DNA of 64,000 nucleotides from Lunularia cruciata (taxonomy: Eukaryota > Streptophyta > Marchantiopsida > Lunulariales > Lunulariaceae). Under the pieces are notes generated by a model. It made no database searches. It was not told the origin of the DNA and saw only the letters and a program-made list of their open reading frames with translations. The stretch lies in the NCBI GenBank assembly GCA_948567375.1, contig OX419759.1, positions 9,516,744-9,580,743 of the forward strand, given 5' to 3'. The position numbers and the translations under genes were made by a program. Position 1 is the first letter of the stretch, and the number at the start of each line of letters is the position of its first letter. Of the stretch, positions 10,270 through 21,048 are shown piece by piece.

Positions 10270-12798
10270 GAAATGGAAATGAAGGTGAGCTCTCCAAATG
10301 AGAGAAAATGGATTAATTAGCTTTAGGACTAATCAATATGTCAATTAAAGATGAAATTTTAAACACATTATAAATTGATGAAGGTCAAGATGCATGGGAA
10401 GCTCTATGGTTCATCCTTGCCAGGAATAGTTCAGAAAGACAGAATTCACTTAAGGATGTATTTCATTTTTTGACATATACATATAGGCAAATGATTGATC
10501 ATATAAATGAAGTGATTAAATCAGTGAAACAAATGAGAGATCTTGCTATTGAGTGCAAAGAGTCATAGGTGTTTCTAGACTTCTTAGCCGCTTGTAGAAA
10601 ACTCCTTTTTCAAAGGATGTTGTGAGTGGCAGAGATAATATTTCCTTTGCAATTTTGAAAGATCAATTACTCATAGTTGGAGCATGACAACGACTGTTCA
10701 ACTCAGAAAGGTTACAAGGACCAGAAGTGAACAAGTAATGTCTACGAGTGTGAAGTAAGATCATGATCAAGTTAAATTTGTCAACCTGCAACGGAAGTAT
10801 TTTAACAGAAAATGTAAATACTGCTTAAGAGTTTGCTCACAGAAATAAGAATAGTGAGAATAGAGCAAAAGCCAACCAGCGAGCAAAGGCGAAAGGAAAA
10901 TTTACAAATTTAAGTAAGGAAAAGAGTTCCAACAAACCAACATTCTTGCAAGAATTTGCATCTGTTACTCTCCGTACTCAAACCGATGAACAATGCAATG
11001 ATTGGTTTATTGCCTTAAGAGCATCTGCACATGTGACATTTGATCAGGAGAAATTTATTAACTTTTCTGAGATACATCCATTTAACATTTTCACCACCAA
11101 AGGAGAGGAGAGTGTTTCCTGGCTATATGAAGAAGCAATGTCAAATTAACACTTGGATCTGCCAATTTGAATCAGATTATCATTATCAAATATGTGCTAT
11201 ATTCTAAGGATGCACATGCCAACTTACTTAGCATAAGTAAAAATTTTGCTTCTCATTGTATAGTTTGTTTTGAGGACAAAGCTTGCTATATTCTTGACTC
11301 CCTTTGATATATGATTGCACAAGCAAATTTAGACAAGAAGGTATGTCATCTTCAACTAAAGGATACCAAGATAGCTCTTCTTGGCAGAATAAGGTCAACA
11401 TAGTTACCTTTCATAATTTGGTTCAAGAGGCTTGGACATATGAATGTTGATAGCATCAAACAATTGGTATCAAATGCAAGGAGAAAAATCTTCTTAAAAC
11501 TATGCACTATTACTATAACAAAGTTTGAGTCTTGTCTCCAAGGGGAACAACATAGAGAATGATTCTCAATATCAACAACTACTTCCAACCATCCTTTACA
11601 ATTAGTACACTTTGATATATGCGGTCCAATCAACATTCCTTCAATTGGGAATTCAAGGTATATCTTTACTTTCATTTACAATTAGAAGAATTTAAGTCTA
11701 TGTCCTAGAGAACAAAAAAAAGTAAAATTATATTTTTGGTGTTTCAAGAATTCAAATATCTGACTCATAATCAATCAAGGGGAACAATTAAGATTCCAAA
11801 GATAGAAAATGACCAGATGGTTAATACATAAATAACCAGATGGTTTTATTTATATTTGCAATTATTATTATACATCAATATATAAGTCTCTATTCTCTGC
11901 AATAAAATGGTGTTGCAAAGAGAGCAAACCACAAGATCAAGATATCATGAAGGAGCAAGATCAATGCTTTATCTACACAATAGTGGAAAAGCATTGTATG
12001 CTAAATTTGTGCCTAAAATGACTTATAATGTGCTAAATTTGTGCCAAGAATGCACTCAATGGTAAAACACCCAAGGAACTACGAACAAAGAAAAAGGTAA
12101 ACCTATCTCTCTCATCTTAGATATTTTTGTGCAATAGTCTTTTTCAATTTATATCCTTACTTTCAAGAAGATAAAATTTCCTCTTCCACTTATGAAACAA
12201 CTCCAAATATTTATCCAAAAATATCTCAAGATTTCAACTTACCTCCTTTGTTCCCATTCCCTCAGCTTTCTTGATGCATCTAGCCCTTCCTTTATTATCC
12301 CTATCAAGATTTCTTTTTGCCTCACCTTCAACCCACAAAAATAAAATCACATGAAACTTTTTGTGAAAATCCTTCAACTTTGTCAAGTTCATCTAGCCCT
12401 TCCATTTTTTTCCTTATCCCAGATTCTTTTTTGTCTCACCTTCAACCCACAAAAATAAAATCAAGTGAAATTCCTTTACAAAACAATCAACAATCACTTA
12501 TTTTTGGCTTGATAAAATCTACATCAAATGATTTCTTACTTCATTCACACTCAAAAAGAATCAAATGACCACCATTTCATTTTATTGATTATGCATGTGT
12601 TATTCATACATAATTTGAGGATAAATTTTCTATCCCTTGATCAAGATATTGAAACTATTGGGATGGTGTCCATAGTAGATGGTGACTCCATTGATCCTTG
12701 TGAATCAAGGTCTTATCATGAAGCTCTACAATGCCCAAAATCTAAACAATAGAAAGAGACAATCACACAAATTTGAAGTCACACCAAGATAATCATAT
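10270..12798 (+). pseudogene. Ty1/copia relic: gag, protease, integrase
   Basis: In order, with stops throughout, there is a gag-like stretch (about 10380-10620, HINEVIKSVKQMRDLAIECKE) and a decayed zinc-knuckle region near 10800. A protease region follows (10946-11149), where the usual W-DSGAS reads DWFIALRASAHVTF, so the catalytic Asp is lost. Next come the SKDAHANLLSISKN spacer and a GAG-pre-integrase domain (about 11410, RLGHMNVDSIKQLVSNA). Integrase start LVHFDICGPINIPS (about 11600) and a QNGVAxRAN-like stretch near 11910 follow, with the central catalytic part missing. The link towards reverse transcriptase contains a 114-bp duplication and ends near 12750 before a solo LTR. Copia elements encode gag-PR-IN-RT-RH in that order, as seen here across the LTR. 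Confidence 0.75.
12260..12475 (+). repeat. two-copy duplication, 114-bp period
   Basis: CTCACCTTCAACCCACAAAA occurs at 12321 and 12435, each followed by ATAAAATCA. The 114-bp period is 38 codons, giving HLQPTKIKS twice in the plus frame 12317-12568. It lies in the integrase-reverse transcriptase linker of the copia relic, a region usually tolerant of length change. Outer limits are approximate. Confidence 0.75.
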
Positions 12799-13324
12799 TG
12801 TAACATTCCGAAGATAGAAGAACATATGTTTGAATCCTTGAAACTCCAATGCCTTAAAGGAGCACTCCAACTTTATTATATAGTGGAGAAGAAACCTCTC
12901 CAAGAGAGCTAAACCCTTAGATTAGCTATATGGATTTGTGACATGTCAGACCTAGTCCCATTTGGTTGGTCAAACAAGTTTGACTAAAGAGAATATGTTG
13001 CAAATCTTTCTATAGAAAGCTCAAAACAAAATGGAAGTGGCAATATTGGAATGATCACAATGAGACAAATTGAGGGAGGGGGTTAAGGGAAAGCTTTCTC
13101 TCATAGAGGAGAAAAATCCAATTTTGTTAGTCCTAAATCTTTCATTTAGGTTTCTAAAATTGGCTCTAAAGTTTTTAGTCTGTTTTTGACCCTACCCTAT
13201 TAGTGAAGGTCCTCTTTTGATGACTCTTTACCCACTCAACTTAGACCATCATGTATAACATCTCAAAAAAAATTCTCAAGCCAATTTTCACCTTTAGCTA
13301 ATGTGTCTAGCTAATGGTATTCCA
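12799..13324 (+). mobile_element. solo LTR (TGTAAT...ATTACA family) inside the copia relic
   Basis: It starts TGTAACATTCCGAAG and ends GGTATTCCA, where other copies read GGTATTACA. The flanks CATAT (12794-12798) and CATAC (13325-13329) look like a 5-bp target duplication with one later change. A TATA-like CTTTATTATATAG lies about 70-80 bp in, as in the other copies. It sits exactly between the copia integrase linker and reverse transcriptase, so it inserted into the copia element. No internal region is present, so it is a solo LTR left by LTR-LTR recombination. Confidence 0.75.
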
Positions 13325-14089
13325 CATACTTGGGATGTGGTGGAATTACCACCTCAACAAAAGATAATTGATAGCAAGTGGATCTTGAAATTTAAGTGTG
13401 ATTTAGATGAAATCACTTGGTAATTTAAAGGATATCTAGCAAGACTTCATCATCAGAAATATAGAATTGATTACAAGGAGAATTATTCTCTTATGGTTAA
13501 GCAAACTACTCTACACTTTTTTGGCTCTTTCTATGCACTATTCTACAATTAGATGTTAATACAACATAACTTTATGGCATTAAAAAAGAAAGTGTACATG
13601 ACCTTACTTTCAGATATATGTGTCATGAGGCAAAGTTCAGACAACCAATGTGACTTCTATGCAAAGAGCTTTTTGGTCTGCATCAATCATGGAGATGTTG
13701 GTGGCTACAATTGGATGCTTTCCTCATAAAGCTTGGATTTGTTTGATCAAAAGCAGATGTCTACTTGTGCATATGTTCAACAGGCCCTAATTTAGTTATT
13801 CTACTAGTTCACATTGATGATCTTATCCTATAGTACTTCCCAATTTCATTTGGACATATTAGTGTTGCAACTAAAACAAGAGTTCAAGATGAAAGGACAA
13901 ACACCACTAGAATGGTGTCTTGGGATGAAGATAAGAATTGATTATGATGTGGGTTACATTGCATTGGATCAACAAAGTTAATTGAAGAGCATATTGGAGC
14001 AATCAAGTTCTCAACATTGCACAACAATTACTACACCAATTGAGACCAACCTCAAGACGGATAAGAAAGGTTTCTTAAATGATACAAAC
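13325..14089 (+). pseudogene. Ty1/copia relic: reverse transcriptase
   Basis: This continues the element interrupted at 12799. It opens with TWDVVELPPQQKIIDSKWIF, the conserved start of copia reverse transcriptase. Decayed pieces follow: LVHIDDLIL (about 13800), in the place of the YVDDML catalytic motif; LKQEFKMKGQTPLEWCLGMK; and a TTPIETNLK end. Many stops and missing segments rule out function. Confidence 0.75.
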
Positions 14090-14554
14090 TGTAAAGTTTC
14101 AAGGACAATAGAACTCCCAGTAGAAACACAAGAGACACAAAAGGCTTCATCCCTAAATACTTTGGTGCCCCAAAGGGGCACCTTGTCTTTATTATATAAC
14201 AAAAAGGATCCATTCAAAGAGAGCTTCACCCTAAGATCAAATACATGGATTGGTGACATGCCAACAAGTTTCACCTTTAGATTAGTTGCATAGATTGGTG
14301 ACATGTTGATTTTTGTCCTATTTGGTTGGTCAAACAAGTTTGATTAGAGGGAATCATTGGAGAATCTTCTTGTAAGAAGCTCAAAACAACATGGATGGGG
14401 TACCATTGGGAAGCTCTCAACAAGACAAAAAATATACTTAGACCTTTGGTGACACCTCTATCTGATCTACTTAGACCATCATATATAAAATCCTTCCAGA
14501 TATTACCAAGCCAATTTCTACCTTCAGATAATATGTCTAGCTAATGGTATTACA
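14090..14554 (+). mobile_element. solo LTR copy (TGTAAT...ATTACA family)
   Basis: It starts TGTAAAGTTTCAAGGACAA and ends GGTATTACA, and shares with the other copies the order GGGGCACCTTG, CTTTATTATATAAC, ACATGGATTGGTGACATG and GGTCAAACAAGTTTGA. It is shorter than the 738-bp copy at 44166 because of internal loss. It cuts off the copia reverse transcriptase relic on its left and abuts a minus-strand gypsy relic on its right. A 5-bp CAAAC precedes it and overlaps its right end, so the target duplication is ambiguous. Confidence 0.65.
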
Positions 14555-17500
14555 AACTTCCACTTTTTAAGATGCAACGTCCTTAATGCAAAGCTATTGC
14601 TCAAAAGATTGCACTAACACCAATGCATGGATCAAGTTAGCTATTGGTTCCCATGTTGCTTCATACAATGGATACCCTTTGCAATGTACAAGATATTCCA
14701 CACATAGATAGCAAGTACCATGGATGCATCTTTGGAGAATTCACTCAGTTTCATATTCCTACGTACCATCAATGAGTGTGGGACAAGGTCTATCTTCTTG
14801 TATGGAAGGCAATTGGAGTGGTCGGGATGCATATCTATGTAATAGGGGAAAATGGAATATTGGATGGATTTTCATGTGTGGTGGTAGCTTAAGGTGATAG
14901 GTCATTGTGCCATTTTGATGGGGGATTGGACAAGGCCCAATAAATGAGGTCTGAGCAAATAAGGTCCAACTAATGTGAGATTGGCTGTGGATAGCCAGAC
15001 TTGATCCATAGTGCTAAACTCCATGTGCCTACAATGTGCATATGCATATTATTTCTATCTATTTTTATCCATATGCAACTTTTGTTTGGCATTCTCACAC
15101 CCTATTGGATTCTAGAAACAAAAGTGTTGACAATGTCAAATTTTGTAGCCACTAGGCAGATTTTTACCAAGCTTGAAGGTGTAAAAGGGTGCTCTCCATA
15201 CATGAGGAAGAATGGTGTGACCTGTGTAGATGCATTCATTGAATTTTTGTAGGCAAATTCCACCAGGGGAAGTAAGGTGTCCCACCTTTCCTACTCCTAC
15301 TCCTCAAGGTTAAGCTTTGGATCATGTCCTCAATAGTGTGATTAGCCAACTTTGTTTGTTGATTGATTTATGGATGGTATTCCATGGATATGGCAAGTTT
15401 TGTTTTGAAGATGCTAAAGAGTGCTATCCAAAATAAACTAGTGAATTGAGTGCTCCAATTGGTTATGAGCTCTCAAGACAAGCATGGTGAGAAAAGATTA
15501 CACCTAATTATAATTGAGCTAATAGTGGAGCAGTCATATCCTTGGTCATAGGACACAAATGGATCATTTTGCTAAGTTGCTCTACAAAGATTATAATAGA
15601 GTCAAACCTTGAGGTGGTCTTGGACAATTCACAAACCAGATCCATGCTAACTTATTCCCAATGTTGTTTAGGAGTAAGGAAGGGTTGAAGGAGTCTTGAG
15701 GGAGCCTAATTATTTTGGTGACAAATTAGGCAACTTTGAACATACTCCATCATATTGTTGCTCATTCTTGGGCCAATAGTACTGGTGTTTGATTGCAAAT
15801 AAGGTTTTGTCCACTCCAATGTAACTTGCAATGGTAGAATCATAACATTCTATTAGGATGGTGATTATTAGGTTTGGGGCATCAAGGACCCATAACTCCC
15901 ATCACAAAAGGTGAGTCCTTGGGTAGTGATTACACCTTTGGATGATTGAGCTCCTACAATCTATGGGTCAATCTTTGTAGCAATAAGAATCTTGGGTCAA
16001 AATTCTAGGTTCATCTTGACCTACACCACAAGATTGTTTGCCATAGGCATTTTGATGAGAAAGATTTTTTTGTGTCTTGAGGTAGACTAGAGGTTTGTGG
16101 TCTATCTCTACTACAAATGCCTTCTTGCCAAGATAGTGCTTCCAATGCTTGGTTGCAAGGACAATAGCCAACTCTTCTCATTTGGTGGTGTGATAGTTGC
16201 ATTCTATCAATAATATTTTTTGAGAGAAATATACAACTAAATGTCATTTGTCATTCTATTCTTGTTGTAGGGTTGTTCTTATTGCAATGCTTGATGCATC
16301 TATAGCCAAATTGATTGGATGTTTTGGGTCATACCATTTAGATTAGTGCATCTAATACATCTTTTTGATTCCAAAAAAGCCAATTCTTGTGCAATTCCTC
16401 ACATCCACTTCTTCCCCTTACCAAGTATTGCGATTATAGGTTGTGCAACCTTGGAGAAGTCTTTGAAAAATTGATGATAAAACCCTATCAATCCCAAGAA
16501 AATCTTGAGTTGAGTCTGATATTTTAGAGCACCCTATTTTTGAATGACCTTTATTTTATCTATTAAGACTTGGATACCTTCTACACTTACCCTATGCCCC
16601 AAGTAATCTACTTCAGACTTCCCAAACTTGGACTTTGAGATTTGGCATACAATTTATTCTATCATAGAATTTGGAGGACTTCTCATAGATGTTGCTTGTG
16701 CTACATCATTTTTGTACTATAACTCAGACTAAGATGTCATCAAGGAAAATGATAACAAATTTATCCAAGCATACACAAAATATATCATTCATCAAACTCA
16801 TGAAAGTGACTGGTGCATTGGTGAGGCCAAACAGTATCACTAGGTACTGAAATTGACCATACCTTGTTTGAAAGGTAATTTTGTGTACATCCTTTTCCAT
16901 GATTCTGATTTGGTTGTAACTGCTCCAAAAATTAAGTTTGGTGTGTTTGCCTCATTGAGTTGATTGAATAGGTCATCCATGCAAAGCAATGGGTATTTAT
17001 TCTTCAATATTTGTTGATTTATGCCATAGTAGTCAATGCACATGCACATTGTATAGTCTTTCTTCTTCACAAACAAGACAAGAGCCCATATGGTGATACA
17101 TTAGGTTGGATAAACCCTTTCTATATCATATCCTTGATTTGAGCCTTACATTCCTCCAACTCATGGGGTGATAGTTTAAATAGGACCTTATAAGATGTGT
17201 CTTCCCAAGAAGCATATTGATTGTATGATCTACTCTCTATTTTGGTGGTAATCCTAAGGGTTAATCATCAAGAAAGACATCTTGAAACTCATTAACCACA
17301 TCTTTCAAATTCTAAAAGATTTTCCCATCAAGTTGTGCACTCTAGATTTCCCATATTAAACTGATGAAAAATTTGTCTATCTTACAAATCTCTTTTCTTA
17401 GTTTTCTTTATGACATAGAGAGGCAATTCTTGCCATTGTGATCTTTCTCTATCTCCAATGATGTTCCATTAGCTTGTTGTCATGACTTTCTTTCTCCAAT

Positions 17501-19592
17501 CCACCGTGTAGTGCTCCATCCATGGCATGCCTAAGATCCACATTATAACAAGTTAACCATATCATTCACCACTCAATTTCTTCTTGATACTCTACTATAG
17601 AAAGTGCTACCTTTCTAGATAATGACTCAATCTCTCTTTTTGACCATTAATTCTATTTCTTAATTCTCATCCTTCTGTAGTTCCATCTCCAACCTTATTG
17701 CAATAGAGAGAGATAAGAAATTCTTTATTACTCTAAGGTCTATCAATACTCTCACTTGATTGCCTTTTAGGACTCCACTTGCAACAATCAGTTGTGCATT
17801 GGTCTTCCTCAACCTCTGCAAACTCATCTTTTTCTTCTCCCACTTTACTCTTTACTCTTCTTCATTGAGCTAGTGAGTCCAAGAGGTACATTTACTGGCA
17901 ATCTTCATTTTTCAATGTGATTTTAACATCTTCCTCTTCAATTTATCTCTCCATGTTGTTCAAAGATTGCTTGTATGGAGACCAAGTGCCTCTAAGAAAG
18001 CACATCAATTGAAGGCTATGTGCCCAACTTGGCCATAGTTATAACAACATTGTTATTTTGCTTAAGCCTCTTCCTCTTGTGGGATTCCATCTCTTCTTTC
18101 TTTGACCCATCTTCATGCTCCTTGGAACGGTCATGCTCCTTGGTCTCAAAACCAAATTTTGTCCAATTCAATAAGAACTGGTCCACCAAAGTGCAATGTT
18201 TAGCTCAATAGTGTTGATTTGGGACTACCCCAACCTCCTCAAAGTACCCCTACTATTCTTTGAGTGCATTCAATGGCTTCAATAACAATACAAGGATTTT
18301 GTACCATTGCCTCTTGGTAAATTTGCTCTTTTAACCTCCATTTGAAATTTTAAAGAGCTTTTGTTGGACTCATATTGGTTATTGTGACTTGTAGATCAAC
18401 AAATACCTCCATGTACTCTTGTATGTTGTTCTTCTACTTCAACTCCCATAGTCAAGTTCAAGCCATTTGTACAAAATCCATTGGTTGGAAATTCTTTAGT
18501 AGCACTTATTGCATTGTTGTCCAAGTGATCTCTCTTCTTTTCTACAAACATTGATTTTTCCCAAGCATTGTACCATATGAAGGCTTTATTGATCAAATAA
18601 CCACATGAAAATATGCTTAAAAATTGATTGATGATCTCAATTATGAATAATTGAAAGTATCAATTCATTCTTGAATTTTTGAATCCAATTTTTCCCTACT
18701 CCCATGCAACACTATCCCTTATAAGGCTTGATATTGCACATCTTCTTCATCCATAATAACAATGTGACTTCATTGTTGATTGGGGTTGATGTCAATGGTA
18801 CAAGTGACTCTTTAGGTACTTTAGCCATTGGTATTGGGGTTTGGGATGATTTCACTTCTTGCATTACCTCATAATTCCTAAAAATATGTACTTGACTTTG
18901 CAATGCCTCCATTGTCATCTTGATCTCTCGAAACTCATTTAACATTCCCTACATTTCTTGCATAGATTTTACAACTACAACTCCATGATTTGTACACATG
19001 GCAAATACTCAATCACTACTCCACACTTCAATAGAAGGTTAATATGATCACTTGGGAGAGTGCACGGATGATTGACACTACCATTGGAACCTTAGAGGCT
19101 ATCACTTGTTGCTAATATTCTGCACTAAAATTATGGTCTACAAAATCCCTAAATATCACTTTTGGTCTTCTTAGATTACAGATTTCTATTTGAGTGTTGA
19201 AAGGGAGAGGATTCGGCATATTCAGATCCATTAAATCATAACAAAGATATAGATTGTTAATCTTTCTCTCTATTATATATCATCATAATTAGAATCAATA
19301 GATTTGGCAAATTCATAAATATGTCCATGAACTTTGCTCCAAAATGGTAAACAAGTGATACTCTCACTTGCTCATAATGGATGTATATATTCTTGATGTG
19401 GAACAAATTCAAACAAAAAAATAGGTGCAAAAGTTTTTCCTCTAGGAGTATCCATCTCATCTTCTCTTTAAAACACCTCCAATCTATAGATTGCATTATG
19501 TTTTCCCTTTGAAATTACTCAATCTTAATAGCCCATGTTCTTCCAAGAAAGATGATCCACTCTTTTGGATTAAATACCTACTCTAATATCAT
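14555..19592 (-). pseudogene. Ty3/gypsy relic, minus strand (gag to integrase)
   Basis: Read on the minus strand, gag comes first. A coiled region lies at 18712-18945, with a capsid-like stretch near 18400. A zinc-knuckle remnant near 18020 (CCYNYGQVGHIAFN) has lost one Cys. Protease is unclear. Reverse transcriptase starts at 16840-17076 (FVKKKDYTMCMCIDYYGIN) and has an FLDD catalytic motif near 16735. RNase H is at 15968-16247 (HWKHYLGKKAFVVEIDHKPL). Integrase is near 15300-15600 (KMIHLCPMTKDMTAPLLAQL and the MEYHPxxxxxNKVANHTIEDM end). The gag-PR-RT-RH-IN order is that of Ty3/gypsy. Stops are frequent and no LTR of its own could be assigned. The RT sequence differs from the 46-kb chromovirus, so it is another lineage. 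Confidence 0.7.
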
Positions 19593-20952
19593 TATAATGT
19601 TCTAAGGATAAGAGAACTCCCAAGAGAAACACAAGAGACACACAAGAGACACACAAGGCTTCATCCCTCAATACTTCAATGTCCCAAAGGGGCTGTACTA
19701 CTCCAAAGACAAGAGAACTCTTCAAGAAAGAAATCACATATTTTACATTCAATCCTCTAATGCCTTGAAGGACCACCTTCTCTTTATTATATAGCAAAGA
19801 GGATCCCCTCAAAGGAAGTTCCACCCTTGGATCAGATACATGGATTGGTGACCTGTCAGCAAGCTCAATCCTTGGATTAGTTGTTTGGATGGGTGACATG
19901 TTAGTCCTTGTCCTATCTAGTTGGTCAAATGGGTTTGACCAAAGGGAATCTTTAGAGAATATTTTTGTAGGAAGCTCAAAATTGCATGGGTAAGGTACCA
20001 TTGGAAATCTCTTGACAAGATTAATCATGGAGGAGAAAGGAATTCATTTTTTCCTTGAGGAGTGGGGAAGCTTTCCATTTTTGAGGTCTAATTCATTTGT
20101 TTAGGCCTCCAAAAATGGCTTTAAAGTTTTTAGGCTATTTTAGGCTTCTACCCTATTAATAGAAGTTCTCTTTTGGTGATACCTCTATCTAATCTACAGT
20201 CTCCATCATGTGTAACATCCTTCTAGATGTCACCACCCCAAGTTTCATCTCTAGATCATATGCCTACCTATTGATTCTAAAGTTTCCAAACGTATTTTGA
20301 TTTCTGGCCTATTAGTAGAAGTACTCTTTTGGTGATACCTCTAGCTTATCTACTTAGTCCCTCATGTAAAAATCCTTACAGAATGTTAGAAAACCAAATT
20401 TAATCTCTAGATCATGTGTCTAGCTATTGGTATTATAGGAGCAACTTGTCTTTATTACATAACAAAGAGGATCAACTCAAAAGGAACTCCTTCCTTGGAT
20501 CAGATATATGGATTGGTGACATGCAGCAAGCTCCACCCTTAGATCTATTACAAGGATTGGTGACATGTCAATCCTTGTTCTATTTGGTTGGTCAAACAAG
20601 TTTGACCAAAGAGAATCTTTGGAGAATCTTCCTATTAGAAGCTCAAAACAGCATGGGTGAGGTGTTGTTGGAGAGCTCTTCATGAGATAAATATGTGGGA
20701 GAAAGTAACAACTTCTCTTTATAGTAAAAAATTTATTTTAAATTTTTGAGGCCTAATTCATCCATTTAGACCTCCAAAATTAGCTCTAAAGTTTTCAAGG
20801 TGTTTTTGTTCTTTGCTCTCTTAGTGGAAGTACTCTTTTGGTGACACTTCTATCTGATCCACTTAGACCATCATATATAATATCCTTCTTGATATTACTA
20901 AGTAAATTTCTACCTATAGATAATATTTTTAGCTAATTACATTTGTATTACA
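19593..20952 (+). mobile_element. chain of three partial LTRs (TGTAAT...ATTACA family)
   Basis: The first LTR runs from about 19593 (TATAATGTTCTAAGG) to about 20275, nearly complete but without its terminal ATTACA. The sequence then steps back to an internal LTR position (TCTAAAGTTT) and runs to the end, GGTATTAT, near 20430. It then jumps to AACTTGTCTTTATTAC, about 80 bp into the LTR, and runs to GTATTACA at 20952. Head-to-tail partial copies like these suggest unequal recombination or nested truncated insertions. The minus frame 19570-20028 is a by-product and not a gene. Confidence 0.6.
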
Positions 20953-21048
20953 CTACAATTGTATTACACAATTGTGCATCACCCTATTGAAACAAACATA
21001 TCAAACACTAGTAGGATATATATGTACATAATGTTATTTGGCATTATA
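20953..21048. other. short unassigned spacer
   Basis: AT-rich sequence separates the last LTR piece from the broken 3' end of the minus-strand chromovirus. It contains repeated short TATTACA and ACAATTG phrases. Nothing else was seen. Confidence 0.4.

Noticed and set aside
19570-20028. 152-codon minus-strand ORF
   Set aside because: It is the reverse translation of an LTR; similar minus frames occur over the other LTR copies (14011-14337, 35117-35449).
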